From Oceanobacillus damuensis (lineage in GTDB: Bacteria > Bacillota > Bacilli > Bacillales > Amphibacillaceae), in assembly GCF_001618145.1 (NCBI RefSeq), contig NZ_LQNF01000034.1, positions 1 through 40,554 of the forward strand: DNA of 40,554 bases, given 5' to 3'. This document shows positions 28,674 through 37,695 of this stretch, piece by piece (position 1 is the first letter of the stretch; each line of letters starts with the position of its first letter). Under the pieces are notes generated by a model. The model did no database searches and was not told the DNA's origin. It worked only from the letters and a program-made list of their open reading frames with translations. The position numbers and the translations under genes were made by a program.

Positions 28674-31010
28674 TTACTCACCTCTTTTCTTTAAACTACC
28701 GTAATCATTCGGTTGATTGTCAAATTGATCAGGTGGTAAGGGCATATTTTCTTCCATTGAAATTAAATCAGCATAGTCATTATCGTACATTTTTGGCATA
28801 TTCTTCTCGGTAGTTCTTTTGTATAGATTATTATTGTCGCTTTCTCTTTCTGAAGGTTCTCTTGTTTCTTCAATAGGTACAGTTGAATACATATGAGGGG
28901 TATCATCTATCCAATTATTGGCCTCTGGAATTGGAGCCAAGCTTGTTTTACCGGCTGGTTTTTGATAATGAGCTGTTTGGTTAGCATACATGTTTGGTGT
29001 ATCTTCGACCCATTCATTTGCAGTTGGGATCGAACGTAATCTTTCTACTTTACCAAGATTTTCAGCTTGATTGCTTAGTTCATTGTTACGTTGTAATTCT
29101 TTTACTCCTTTTGCCATTGCAATGGAATAATCGTCTTTTAACGTCCCCTCTTTTTCCATATCCTTTACAAGATTGGCATGGACAGTTTTCAATTCATTTA
29201 AGGACACATTTGTAATACCTTCTTTATCAAAAACGTCAATGACATCATCCGTTTTTTCTTTTGTATATTTCTCTGTCATTTCTTCATTCATAAAGTTACT
29301 AAGGTTATTTGCTCCATCATCCGTTAATTGATTAACTTGATTGGGAAATGCTGAATTTCCATTTTGCTTTTTCAGTGATGCTAATTGAAGTGACCTTTGA
29401 GCTTGTATGCCATTCCTAGCTACCTCGCCAATACTTCCTTCTCCTGTAGCCACTTTCCCTACAGAACTTCCGATGTTAGCACCTGACATGGCTCCTACAC
29501 CCCCTGTTGCCATTGCACCAATAGCTGCACCTGATGCTGTGCTTACACCTTGCACTCCTTTTTTTAGTGGATTGGTAACTGTGCCCATCCCATCTCTTAG
29601 CTCGTGAATCCCTTTGGATCCTGCCGAGAAAATGTTGCTAATACGTTTACGCAAAAGGAATATAAGCATAAACAACACAAAATGGATAATCGCCACTGTA
29701 ATATAGCTAAAAAAGGCGTTCCCATTATTGTTGTTTATCGCAAAGTCTGTTTGATAGAGCAACTCGGACAAAGCAAAAATTACCAATGCTGCAAAGGAAA
29801 CTAAGATCTTTAACACCATTGGTAAACCAAGTTCAATAAAATAACGTTTTATAATGTTGAACTGTCCGGGAACTGCCCCAACAAGTAAAGCAAATGGAGC
29901 AAAGAGAGCTATAATCATAAACCAGAATTGAAACAAAATGAGCGTCAGGGCTAAAATATAAATTGGAATTGAAGTAATACCGTTAATTGACAGGTACATT
30001 GGTGTGAATGATAGCCTCTTACTTACATTGCTATACGTAACAAATTGATTTTTATTTACATCTTTTTCGATTATAATTTCTTCATAGCGTGATTCTGTCT
30101 TAGGTTTTTTCTTCAGAATGTTTTTTACTCGTTGAATTGCTTGCTGTTCATTACCATTTTTATTTATTTCTTCCAAACTTGTTACTCCATACATCATATA
30201 AAGATACGGTCGGTCTACAAACATTGACCATAAATTATCTCTCATTTTTTGTTTAAGATTTTCCTCGTTTAAACCAGTAGGAGAATTCGTAGCAATTGGG
30301 CTGGTTTCAGTTGGATTACTGGTTTCAACTTGACTTTGGTTTCCCGAAATAATTAGCTGGCTTGCTTCAGTGGTTACCTGATTCAATCCTGTTAGGAATG
30401 AGGAATAATTGGTAAACAGCAGTACTGCAATAGTGAGTGCAAAAATAGTTTGAAGAATCGTAGAAAGTGAACTAAACATAGAGCGTTTCCATAAAAGCAT
30501 ATAAACTGCGTAAATCACCGCTAGTATGGCTACAAATTTAGCAAAGTTCCCAAAAAGCCCTGATTCTGATATTTTACCATTTGCTGTAATACCAGAAATC
30601 GGAGCCATAATTTCACTCAATTTGTTAATGATACTATCTACAAACTCAAAGTCATAAGCAATATCTAAAGTAGAGATCATCATACGGGTCATAAGCAAAT
30701 TTAATTCAAATGCAGTATTAATCAAAAAATTAAACAGTTCATTCATTTTTTTACCAAAATTATCTTTCATATCTAAAAACCAAAATTTATTCTTAGTGTT
30801 TTCCCATAAACTTTTGTCTTCACCAAAATCATCTGGAACAGCATCTAGGTAATAGTATGATGTTTCCTCATCTTTAAACTCGCCTAGCTGCTGTTGAGAG
30901 GCTTCCTCGGCATAAATAAGACTTGGATGTATCAAAATAATACATACTGAAAACGCAGATAAAAATAAAGCAGCAAAAACTTTAAAGTTTAGTTTCATAA
31001 TTTTAGGCAA
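28674..31010 (-). CDS. VirB6/TcpH-like multi-span channel protein
   Basis: 778 aa. It has a signal-like N-terminus (FKVFAALFLSAFSVCIILI, cleavage near SLIYAEE). Five to seven hydrophobic segments follow between about 95 and 460, one pair carrying LILFQFWFMIIALFAPFALL then VGAVPGQFNIIKRYFIELGLP, split VGAVPGQFNIIKRY and FIELGLP. This is the conserved core of the Tn916 Orf15/VirB6-like family. Then come a Gly/Ala-rich segment (ASGAAIGAMATGGVGAMSG) and a 250-residue hydrophilic tail with two repeats of the type EWVEDTPNMYANQ / NWIDDTPHMYSTV. It forms the membrane pore with VirB4 and TcpC. Confidence 0.8.
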   Translation of the reverse strand: MPKIMKLNFKVFAALFLSAFSVCIILIHPSLIYAEEASQQQLGEFKDEETSYYYLDAVPDDFGEDKSLWENTKNKFWFLDMKDNFGKKMNELFNFLINTAFELNLLMTRMMISTLDIAYDFEFVDSIINKLSEIMAPISGITANGKISESGLFGNFAKFVAILAVIYAVYMLLWKRSMFSSLSTILQTIFALTIAVLLFTNYSSFLTGLNQVTTEASQLIISGNQSQVETSNPTETSPIATNSPTGLNEENLKQKMRDNLWSMFVDRPYLYMMYGVTSLEEINKNGNEQQAIQRVKNILKKKPKTESRYEEIIIEKDVNKNQFVTYSNVSKRLSFTPMYLSINGITSIPIYILALTLILFQFWFMIIALFAPFALLVGAVPGQFNIIKRYFIELGLPMVLKILVSFAALVIFALSELLYQTDFAINNNNGNAFFSYITVAIIHFVLFMLIFLLRKRISNIFSAGSKGIHELRDGMGTVTNPLKKGVQGVSTASGAAIGAMATGGVGAMSGANIGSSVGKVATGEGSIGEVARNGIQAQRSLQLASLKKQNGNSAFPNQVNQLTDDGANNLSNFMNEEMTEKYTKEKTDDVIDVFDKEGITNVSLNELKTVHANLVKDMEKEGTLKDDYSIAMAKGVKELQRNNELSNQAENLGKVERLRSIPTANEWVEDTPNMYANQTAHYQKPAGKTSLAPIPEANNWIDDTPHMYSTVPIEETREPSERESDNNNLYKRTTEKNMPKMYDNDYADLISMEENMPLPPDQFDNQPNDYGSLKKRGE

Positions 31011-31019
31011 TAAAAAAAT

Positions 31020-31040
31020 AATCCCTTTATATTAGGGATT
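31020..31040 (-). terminator. Intra-operon terminator or attenuator
   Basis: AATCCC / GGGATT, followed in gene direction by ATTTTTTTA, between the lipoprotein and VirB6-like genes. It would lower expression of the distal genes. Confidence 0.55.
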
Positions 31041-31081
31041 GTCTTAGGCCTTGTACCTCCTTTCATATTTACTTATATTTA

Positions 31082-31735
31082 TTAATCATCAAATCCGTAT
31101 TCATCCTCTATTGGTTCTTCACTTTCTTTATAAGGATGGATAATAGTCCCTGAATTTTTATCTGATATCCTATCAGGAATAATTGTTTCTAGAAATGTTT
31201 TCACGACCCATTCCCCATCATTATTTTGTTTCAAACTAATATAATTGTAATCATTTGAATTATCAAAGGTTTCATATTCATACCAAGGCTCAACTCTATA
31301 GATAATCTCTTTCTTTTCTTCATCATAGACGTTATCATACCTCCGTAACTCGTATTCATCATTAAGTTTTTCAAACTCCTTAAATTTATCAGGATTCTGT
31401 TTTTTATAGTTTTTAAAGTTTTCATCTTCAACTAGTTGATCAGCAGGTACATCTAATTCATTACCTTCCATTCCCATTACAAATTCACCAATAGTGTCTT
31501 TCCCATTTGGTGAGAGCATTTCATAAACCTTTGGGATATTCAATTCAAATCCGGCCTTATAGAATTCCAATGCAATTTTATCAGTTTCTTCAAATACCTT
31601 TTCCATTTCACTTTGCTTTTCGTTAGCCGAATTATCACCTGTATTGGCATTTCCTTCATCAGTAGAACTACATCCGACAATCAATACACATGCAATAAAG
31701 GTAAAACCTAACAGCCAAGCTTTGTTTAATTTCAC
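31082..31735 (-). CDS. Conjugation-operon lipoprotein
   Basis: 217 aa from a GTG start at 31735 that has AAAGGAG 8 nt upstream. The longer reading would run into the VirB4 gene. The signal peptide is KLNKAWLLGFTFIACVLIVG, with lipobox IVGC and a polar linker after it. The mature part (KVYEMLSPNGKDTIGEFVMG ... YRVEPWYEYETF ... GEWVVKTF) has an NTF2-like look common in conjugation operons. It is anchored outside the membrane. Role unknown; it may be a surface accessory or exclusion factor. It follows VirB4 by 22 bp. Confidence 0.7.
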   Translation of the reverse strand: MKLNKAWLLGFTFIACVLIVGCSSTDEGNANTGDNSANEKQSEMEKVFEETDKIALEFYKAGFELNIPKVYEMLSPNGKDTIGEFVMGMEGNELDVPADQLVEDENFKNYKKQNPDKFKEFEKLNDEYELRRYDNVYDEEKKEIIYRVEPWYEYETFDNSNDYNYISLKQNNDGEWVVKTFLETIIPDRISDKNSGTIIHPYKESEEPIEDEYGFDD

Positions 31736-31757
31736 GATAGTAACTCCTTTCATTAAT

Positions 31758-34349
31758 TTACGAAGTTCGCACCAGCTCCCTTTGACGTTCTTCTTCTGTA
31801 GAGGTAGAGGAGTCAAATGCATTCAATAACTCTCGGAACACAGGATTAATATGAATGACTGCCGATCTTCCAAAGATATCTTGGAACAACGCGTCACCAC
31901 GACCGAGATTCTTTAAAATTTCTATATTCTCATGTGTTTCCGGAAGATTAAAATAATTTAGCATCTCTAATGCTTCTTCCGTTTTACGTAACCCAAAACT
32001 GAATTTCATTCCCATGTTTGCTACATCTTGTCCATAGTCAGAAGCGTTTTGTGAGCCTTTAATCAATGTTGTATTATAGTATCGTCCCATTCGTACGATA
32101 AAGTCCATAAGTTCAGATCCAATAGAACTTCTTTCGATTACACTAGCTTCATCTTGTAAAATAAATTTATGTCTCATACGGTCACTCTTGAACATATATT
32201 GCTTGGTAAACGCTGTCAGAGATATCATAATGGCTTCTGAAATTTTATGCTGCGGACGAATGTTTTTCGCCGTACTGCCAGGTAAGTTCAAGTATTGAAC
32301 CATCAGCACTTGAATTGATTTATCTGATTCCAGCACTTTATAATTTTGGCCAACCTCACCAAACAGCAGTCGCGCAAGTTGGTTTCTTCGTAAGGTCTCT
32401 AAAGTGCCTTTTAATTGTTCTGCAGATTTAAAACGTTGATTTGTTATACTGTTTGATTTGTTTGTACATTGCACTTCTAAATAGTTGATGACACCCCCAA
32501 TACATGGGTCCTCTTGTTTGGAAACTTCTTCGATTGCTTCACTTAATACAGCATACGCATCATCATGAATATCAATATTGGTTAAGTGAGATAGGATATC
32601 CATACAAACATCCTTTGCCTCTTCCAAACTTGCACTTGTACGGAAGGGATCAAGTGAACCAGCATCCTCTTCGTGTGAACCAATATCCCATACAGAGATA
32701 TGTTCTTTTGGTATATGAGGCAATCCTTCTTTCCACCCTCGACGGTCTCCTTTTGGGTCGATGATTAGACCTTGTGAACCTGTCAATGCGGCAAGATATA
32801 CGAACAAGTTCATAAGAAACGATTTACCTTTTCCTGTCATTCCTGCAACAAGCACAGAAATGGAGTCAAAAACATTATTCATGCTTTCGTATGCCTTAGC
32901 TGCTAAATCAGGCTGAATAAATACTGGCTTTTGAAATTGTTTCGTATAGCCGATATAGAATCCTCTGTTATCTCCAATATTGGTGGTGGCTCCGAACATC
33001 ATGCCTGCAAGTATGCTAGGAGAAACATGCATTGGATAGTCCAAATTAAACCTTTTTGAACCTGGAATAGTTTCCATTAATAATTTTAATTGTTCTCCAT
33101 ATGGTGATAGAACTGTAATACCGAATCTAGATAATTCACTAATCAATTTATCCACTCGGTTTTTTAAAGTTGACTTATCTTTGGAACTCACCTTAAAGAC
33201 GAATGAACAATTGTATGCCGGCTGGGCTGTCTGTTTAAAATAGTTTTCTATCTGTATTGCCCCTTGCTCAGATTCTTCAACACTCAGATCAATGTTTTCT
33301 TCCCCTTTTTGTGCTTCTTGCCTCTGATCCTTGAATTCCAGACGGGCATTTGATAACCGTTTGCGTACCAACTGGTTGGATTGGTGGTTGGCCCGAATGG
33401 AAATACCAACAGGAAAAGGCATACGGCATTGAATATGATAGAGCCATTCAAATCCAGGATGAGCGTTTATATCTTCCATGTTACTGGATATCAAATATTG
33501 TGTATATAGTCCTTCTATCTCATTATCAATTACCTTATTTAACAGCAAGGTTTTTGGTCCAATTTCCTCAATATTAGCATTCTGCAGGTCAATAAATGCT
33601 TTTTGTTTCGGACGAATCGCAGCGTGAATTTGATCACTATTATATTCTTTTCCTTTCACCAATTCCCCTGAAGAAAAGTTATCTCTAAAGGGCACATCAT
33701 TATAGGAAGGTGAGACAGAATATGTCTTTTCAATTAGATAAATCAGCTCTTTAGACGTGGCAGGTTTCACCATGGAAGAGAATCCATCGATGATGTTGTT
33801 CACCAGACCATGTGCCTGTTCTTGATAAGCCTCTATAATCTCTAATGGAATATCATAGGGATCCAATCCTACCGCACGATAAATAGGTGAATTTAACCCT
33901 TCCAAGAATCGTTTGAATGCAAGAATTGCATTATTACCAACGTTGGAAGATTGATATTTATTCTTAGTCGGATTCAGTTGTACTCCAATATAGTGTATAT
34001 ATTCCCCCGCTTCATTTTTAGAGCGTTGATTATTTAATTGAGCTTCCACCTGGCGCATGAAATCAATTCCGTTCTCTTTCAACGCATAGTCCAGTTGGTT
34101 CATTTCGTTGATGGTCTGGTTCATGATATCACTTACATTCGTTGGTGTTGGATCAATAATGAAATGTAAATCATGTCCGTTGTTAGACAGAAATGATAGT
34201 TGGCGTTGAAATGGCTTCATTTTATCTTCAAAATCAAGAAAGTCATAGCTGAAACCATCAATGCGATAATAAGCCCACACCGTTTGATCATGGGCAAAAA
34301 TCAAATTATTTTCCACATGCTTAATCGGGAACTCCAGTATTCTAGGCAA
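31758..34349 (-). CDS. VirB4/TcpF-family conjugation ATPase
   Basis: 863 aa, usual size for the family. The N-terminal half is the CagE/VirB4 N domain, the C-terminal half a P-loop ATPase: Walker A VAGMTGKGKSFLMNLF (about 496-511), Walker B KFILQDEASVIE (about 726-737), then MRMGRYYNTTLIKGSQNASD in the sensor region (read IVRMGRYYNT, TLIKGSQ). It powers assembly and substrate passage of the type IV secretion channel and sits at the inner membrane. It corresponds to Tn916 Orf16. It is preceded 29 bp upstream by TcpE and followed by the lipoprotein. Confidence 0.9.
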   Translation of the reverse strand: MPRILEFPIKHVENNLIFAHDQTVWAYYRIDGFSYDFLDFEDKMKPFQRQLSFLSNNGHDLHFIIDPTPTNVSDIMNQTINEMNQLDYALKENGIDFMRQVEAQLNNQRSKNEAGEYIHYIGVQLNPTKNKYQSSNVGNNAILAFKRFLEGLNSPIYRAVGLDPYDIPLEIIEAYQEQAHGLVNNIIDGFSSMVKPATSKELIYLIEKTYSVSPSYNDVPFRDNFSSGELVKGKEYNSDQIHAAIRPKQKAFIDLQNANIEEIGPKTLLLNKVIDNEIEGLYTQYLISSNMEDINAHPGFEWLYHIQCRMPFPVGISIRANHQSNQLVRKRLSNARLEFKDQRQEAQKGEENIDLSVEESEQGAIQIENYFKQTAQPAYNCSFVFKVSSKDKSTLKNRVDKLISELSRFGITVLSPYGEQLKLLMETIPGSKRFNLDYPMHVSPSILAGMMFGATTNIGDNRGFYIGYTKQFQKPVFIQPDLAAKAYESMNNVFDSISVLVAGMTGKGKSFLMNLFVYLAALTGSQGLIIDPKGDRRGWKEGLPHIPKEHISVWDIGSHEEDAGSLDPFRTSASLEEAKDVCMDILSHLTNIDIHDDAYAVLSEAIEEVSKQEDPCIGGVINYLEVQCTNKSNSITNQRFKSAEQLKGTLETLRRNQLARLLFGEVGQNYKVLESDKSIQVLMVQYLNLPGSTAKNIRPQHKISEAIMISLTAFTKQYMFKSDRMRHKFILQDEASVIERSSIGSELMDFIVRMGRYYNTTLIKGSQNASDYGQDVANMGMKFSFGLRKTEEALEMLNYFNLPETHENIEILKNLGRGDALFQDIFGRSAVIHINPVFRELLNAFDSSTSTEEERQRELVRTS

Positions 34350-34378
34350 CGTGTCAGTTCTCCCTTCCTATTAAATAG

Positions 34379-34840
34379 TTATTTAAACGTTACAAATCCT
34401 TTATATCCGTATCTTTTTTCCTTTAATGCTTCCTTTTTCATGCCATACGTAAAATGACCATGAAATTGGAGTGATGTCTCTTTTTGTATCTCTTTTCCAC
34501 GTACATATGTTACACTTTTTAACTTGCGCATATGGTACAATGCGAGCGAACGAAAGAAAGCAACTGGTAAACGACCTTCCGTTCCAATATCAGTCAACAG
34601 CCAAGCAAGTGTAATCGGTATTACCATCAATATACCAACCGGAACCCATTTGATAAACTCACCAAAGACAGGTGTGAAATACCAGATAACTTCGATTAAT
34701 CCAAGGCTTATTGCATATAAAACTCCTTTTAAAGGTATGGGTCTGCCTAATTTCAAGCCGAAAATCTGATAAATCTTCCGGTCGAATTTTAAAAAATTAT
34801 TGATAAAATACAATGGTATACGTCGTTTTTCTTTATCCAT
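34379..34840 (-). CDS. TcpE-family conjugation protein
   Basis: 153 aa. Two adjacent hydrophobic segments at about 38-58 and 65-86 (LKGVLYAISLGLIEVIWYF; WVPVGILMVIPITLAWLL) and a basic C-terminal part with YHMRKLKSV then KKEALKEKRYGYKGF. It fits the TcpE family (Tn916 Orf17), which places the channel ATPase at the poles. GAGGTGAAACC lies before the ATG. It is between TcpD-like and VirB4 genes, the usual position. Confidence 0.8.
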   Translation of the reverse strand: MDKEKRRIPLYFINNFLKFDRKIYQIFGLKLGRPIPLKGVLYAISLGLIEVIWYFTPVFGEFIKWVPVGILMVIPITLAWLLTDIGTEGRLPVAFFRSLALYHMRKLKSVTYVRGKEIQKETSLQFHGHFTYGMKKEALKEKRYGYKGFVTFK

Positions 34841-34899
34841 GGTTTCACCTCATTAAAGTAGTGGACAGACCTTCCAAAAAGTAAGGACTGCCCTAAATT

Positions 34900-35121
34900 T
34901 TATCCACCTATATTAAGTTTATTACTCATCCATTCAGCTAGAGTCAAGATCGTCTCCGGGTTAATAACGAATATAGCGATGAACGCTAACCCAATAATAG
35001 AAACTGCTAGCAAAATCCAGGCTCTCTTAACAATGCAGACGATTAGTAAAATTGCCATCGCAAAGAACAGTACATACTTCACTTCGACTGAAAACCACTC
35101 CCATAATGGACCTATACTCAC
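34900..35121 (-). CDS. TcpD-like small membrane protein
   Basis: 73 aa with two hydrophobic segments (VKYVLFFAMAILLIVCIV; AWILLAVSIIGLAFIAIFVI) and a short Asn-ending tail SNKLNIGG. Size, topology and position just before TcpE match TcpD of pCW3-type transfer regions. GGGAGG lies before the ATG. The 59 bp after the stop contain an imperfect hairpin (AGACCTT/AAGGACT) without a T-run. Confidence 0.65.
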   Translation of the reverse strand: MSIGPLWEWFSVEVKYVLFFAMAILLIVCIVKRAWILLAVSIIGLAFIAIFVINPETILTLAEWMSNKLNIGG

Positions 35122-35135
35122 TTAAAAACCTCCCT

Positions 35136-36209
35136 TTAATCATTTTTTTTAGTGTTTATCTCTGATACCACATAGTGTTCCTTCTCTTTTGTGACGGTTA
35201 AATGATAAAGCGAATTTATTTGTGTCTTTAACTCGGGATCCTCAAAAGTAACCTTCGAAATAACATGATTCTCATCTTCTGAATCCCCTTCATAGACATC
35301 TACTTCCTTTACCTCTACAAAATTCATTGCACCATTCATTCCGTTTGGGTTTTCCTTATCCGTAAGAATGTAACTAAGCCTTTCTTTATCATCTTCTGCG
35401 TAACTAGCAAAAAATGTATTCAAGAAGTTACTAATCTGCCTAATTTCATTACCGTCTTTTTCGGAGGTGTAATTGGAAACTTGTTGCATCTGTACATCTG
35501 TCGCTTCGTCGATATACGTAATAGAAGGCAATTCATAGACGCCATACGTATTCCCATTAAACGTAACGGGAACCACCAAAAATTTGACCAATGCCTTTGT
35601 TTCCGTTTCCGACTTCAATTCGTTAACTTTTTTCTTCTTTCCTTCCTCATCCTCTTTTTCGACTTCTACTTCATTTTCCACTTCACGCGACATCTCCGCC
35701 CAAACCTTAAACGTCATATGAGCTGAATTGCTATCTATTTCTTCTATCTGCTTAATGGCACTATTTTTATATACGGCATCCCAAGCAACACTCTCTTTTA
35801 TCAGTCCTGCCTGTTCATCTAATCCTTTCGCTATGAAGAAATATAAACGATCGGATCTTTCCTCCCATCCTTCACTGTCATTGGACCATGTATAGTAATC
35901 CCTGATAAAATTTTGAGCGAATTGTACCGCCTCTGGTTTGGTTGCAGGATTCACTGTAATCTCTTTCTCAGCCACTTTCGCTTTGGGGGAGGGTGGTTTT
36001 GATGTGATGGACACCATAACGACTAAAAACATGAACAGAAACAACAACCAAAAAACAATTGCACCTAACTTTCGGAAAACATGCGTCTTTGGTTTGATCA
36101 CTTTTTCTTTTTTTGGTTTTTCATTACTAGTAATAAAATGCTTTAACTTTTGTAGCCATGTAATCCCATTCCTCACATTTCCTTTACCTTTCTTCGTAGG
36201 TTTTGTCAC
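35136..36209 (-). CDS. TcpC/VirB8-like conjugation protein
   Basis: 357 aa from a GTG at 36209 preceded by AGGAAGGAG (9-nt spacing). A longer ATG reading would overlap the previous gene by 90 bp. A basic cytoplasmic stretch is followed by one span (LGAIVFWLLFLFMFLVVMVS, about 57-77) and two NTF2-like domains, NFIRDYYTWSNDSEGWEERS and then FLNTFFASYAEDDKERLSYI, as in TcpC/Orf13. A highly charged insert (EVEVEKEDEEGKKKK) breaks the first domain. It forms the outer-face scaffold of the channel. Confidence 0.85.
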   Translation of the reverse strand: MTKPTKKGKGNVRNGITWLQKLKHFITSNEKPKKEKVIKPKTHVFRKLGAIVFWLLFLFMFLVVMVSITSKPPSPKAKVAEKEITVNPATKPEAVQFAQNFIRDYYTWSNDSEGWEERSDRLYFFIAKGLDEQAGLIKESVAWDAVYKNSAIKQIEEIDSNSAHMTFKVWAEMSREVENEVEVEKEDEEGKKKKVNELKSETETKALVKFLVVPVTFNGNTYGVYELPSITYIDEATDVQMQQVSNYTSEKDGNEIRQISNFLNTFFASYAEDDKERLSYILTDKENPNGMNGAMNFVEVKEVDVYEGDSEDENHVISKVTFEDPELKTQINSLYHLTVTKEKEHYVVSEINTKKND

Positions 36210-36231
36210 AACACAAGGCTCCTTCCTATCG

Positions 36232-36453
36232 TTAAATTCGCTTACTTGATCCGAAGACAACAAAAATAGCAATGATGATAAGAAATGTTGTGATTGCTCC
36301 ATATCGAACGAGTGACATATCATAAAGGTTTACGATATGTTGTTTAAATTCCTCCCAAAGTGGCTGAATACTAGGAAACTCTTCCAACACAACACTTCCA
36401 ACAATAAGGAATAAAAATATCCCTAAAACAATTCCCAATAAAAACCGAATCAC
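36232..36453 (-). CDS. Small two-span membrane protein, 73 aa
   Basis: It begins MIRFLLGIVLGIFLFLIVGSV (span 1), then an amphipathic linker (PSIQPLWEEFKQHIVNLYDM) and a second span TTFLIIIAIFVVFGS ending KRI. AAAGGAG lies upstream of the ATG. It sits just before the TcpC gene in the transfer operon, so it is probably a minor channel subunit. Its family is not recognised. Confidence 0.65.
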   Translation of the reverse strand: MIRFLLGIVLGIFLFLIVGSVVLEEFPSIQPLWEEFKQHIVNLYDMSLVRYGAITTFLIIIAIFVVFGSSKRI

Positions 36454-36559
36454 ATTAAAACTCCTTTCCTTTAACTAGATAGTTACTGACAGAGAATGAC
36501 TTAAAAATCACCCTTTTCCTCAAAATAAAAATACCCCCACTACATTCAGCAGAGTATCT

Positions 36560-37135
36560 TCAAAAATTTGCTCGTTTTAATTTTTCAGGATAAATTTGTT
36601 TATTTTTCTCCCTCCTTTGGAACCACCGAATGACTTCATCCGCTTGAGTATCTTCTGACCGATTGTAAACAGACACCATTCTTTCCAATGTATCCTTTTG
36701 TTGAAGTTCTCTCGGAACAATGGATTGCTGACTCAACTTCTGTTGAATTTTAGAATGCTTCTGTCTGAGTCTTTTCAGCTTCGATAAATATCGGTTGTAG
36801 AATTTGCAACAACCGCTAAAAATACCCAATAACACGATAAGCAACAATGCTTTTGGTAACGCAAATACGATTGACACGATAATAGAGACCGGAAAGAAAA
36901 GAACTGCCATCCAGCCGGTAGTCAGAAGTGCAAGAAATAGCCCAAAAACAAACCATGCAGTTAAAATAATCAATGATGCTTTCTTGAATTGCCGATAGGT
37001 TAGTCCATGTCGAAAAAAACTGTGAAACTTCCCTGTGTGATTATCCTGTTTATGTTGGAGCACTTTCCTTTCACGGTTTATCCTAATCATCTCCAAATAA
37101 CTGTCATAAGTCTGTTCGATTGACATTTTATCCAT
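36560..37135 (-). CDS. Membrane protein of the transfer operon, 191 aa
   Basis: The N-terminal 50 residues are hydrophilic (MDKMSIEQTYDSYLEMIRIN). Two close hydrophobic segments follow (ASLIILTAWFVFGLFLALLT; MAVLFFPVSIIVSIVFAL) and a third (ALLLIVLLGIFSGCCKF). A long basic coiled-coil-like C-terminus with KLKRLRQKHSKIQQKLSQQ ends the protein. The ATG at 37135 has AGGAGG 8 nt upstream. It is first in the channel gene cluster. Function unknown. Confidence 0.65.
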   Translation of the reverse strand: MDKMSIEQTYDSYLEMIRINRERKVLQHKQDNHTGKFHSFFRHGLTYRQFKKASLIILTAWFVFGLFLALLTTGWMAVLFFPVSIIVSIVFALPKALLLIVLLGIFSGCCKFYNRYLSKLKRLRQKHSKIQQKLSQQSIVPRELQQKDTLERMVSVYNRSEDTQADEVIRWFQRREKNKQIYPEKLKRANF

Positions 37136-37171
37136 TGGCTTCACCTCCTTACCGGATATTCGTCAATACCG

Positions 37172-37312
37172 TTATTTCTTATCTAGATTGCCTGATCGCT
37201 TTTCCAGCTCTCTCTCTAAGAGATTTATAAAATCTTCATCTAGTCTCAGTTCCTGCGCCTTTTGATAAGCCTCCATCAGCAGTTCATCGGATAATGTATT
37301 TAAACTTTCCAT
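37172..37312 (-). CDS. sda: Sda-like sporulation checkpoint peptide
   Basis: 46 aa: MESLNTLSDELLMEAYQKAQ then ELRLDEDFINLLERELEKRS. This is the Sda helical hairpin (LSDELLxExYxKAxELxLxxDFIxLxExElxRR). In Bacillus subtilis Sda binds the dimerisation helices of KinA and blocks phosphotransfer, delaying sporulation when DNA replication is disturbed. Here it is on a mobile element, immediately after the ParR-like gene, so it could hold the host out of sporulation. A GGGG site is about 10 nt before the ATG. Confidence 0.75.
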   Translation of the reverse strand: MESLNTLSDELLMEAYQKAQELRLDEDFINLLERELEKRSGNLDKK

Positions 37313-37332
37313 GCACTTACGCCCCTTTTTCT

Positions 37333-37692
37333 CTAGGCATTCATATCGATGCCAAACGAAGAAAGAAATGATTGGGCTGTATCGAATACAGCATCCTTAC
37401 TTACAGCACCCTCCTGTTCTTGTGGGAATTTATTGCTTGTTGGAGAAACTCCCCTTTCCAACATTTCCATTACCTGTTGTTGCATTTCTTTCATTTCTGT
37501 CAATTCAGCCATTACTTTTTGAAGGTCCCTCTGTTCTGCCATTTCCGCTTGCATATGGCGATATGCGATTGTAAGCATCTTCCGAATGGTTTCACTTCTT
37601 TTACGTGCAGGTATTTGTTCCATAAAATCATTGATTTCTATATCATCTTCCGTTAAACGAAAACTATATCGTCTCTTCCAGGTCTCTCCCAT
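37333..37692 (-). CDS. parR: ParR-like segregation partner
   Basis: 119 aa. The N-terminus WKRRYSFRLTEDDIEINDFM then IPARKRSETIRKML has the strand-helix-helix form of a ribbon-helix-helix DNA-binding protein. The middle is a Met/Gln/Glu coiled coil (MAELTEMKEMQQQVMEMLE), and the C-terminus ends AVFDTAQSFLSSFGIDMNA, which may contact the actin filament. Its start lies 4 bp after the stop of the ParM-like gene, which defines the pair. It should bind a centromere (parC) and link it to filaments. I assign it by position and fold rather than strong similarity. Confidence 0.7.
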   Translation of the reverse strand: MGETWKRRYSFRLTEDDIEINDFMEQIPARKRSETIRKMLTIAYRHMQAEMAEQRDLQKVMAELTEMKEMQQQVMEMLERGVSPTSNKFPQEQEGAVSKDAVFDTAQSFLSSFGIDMNA

Positions 37693-37695
37693 AAA

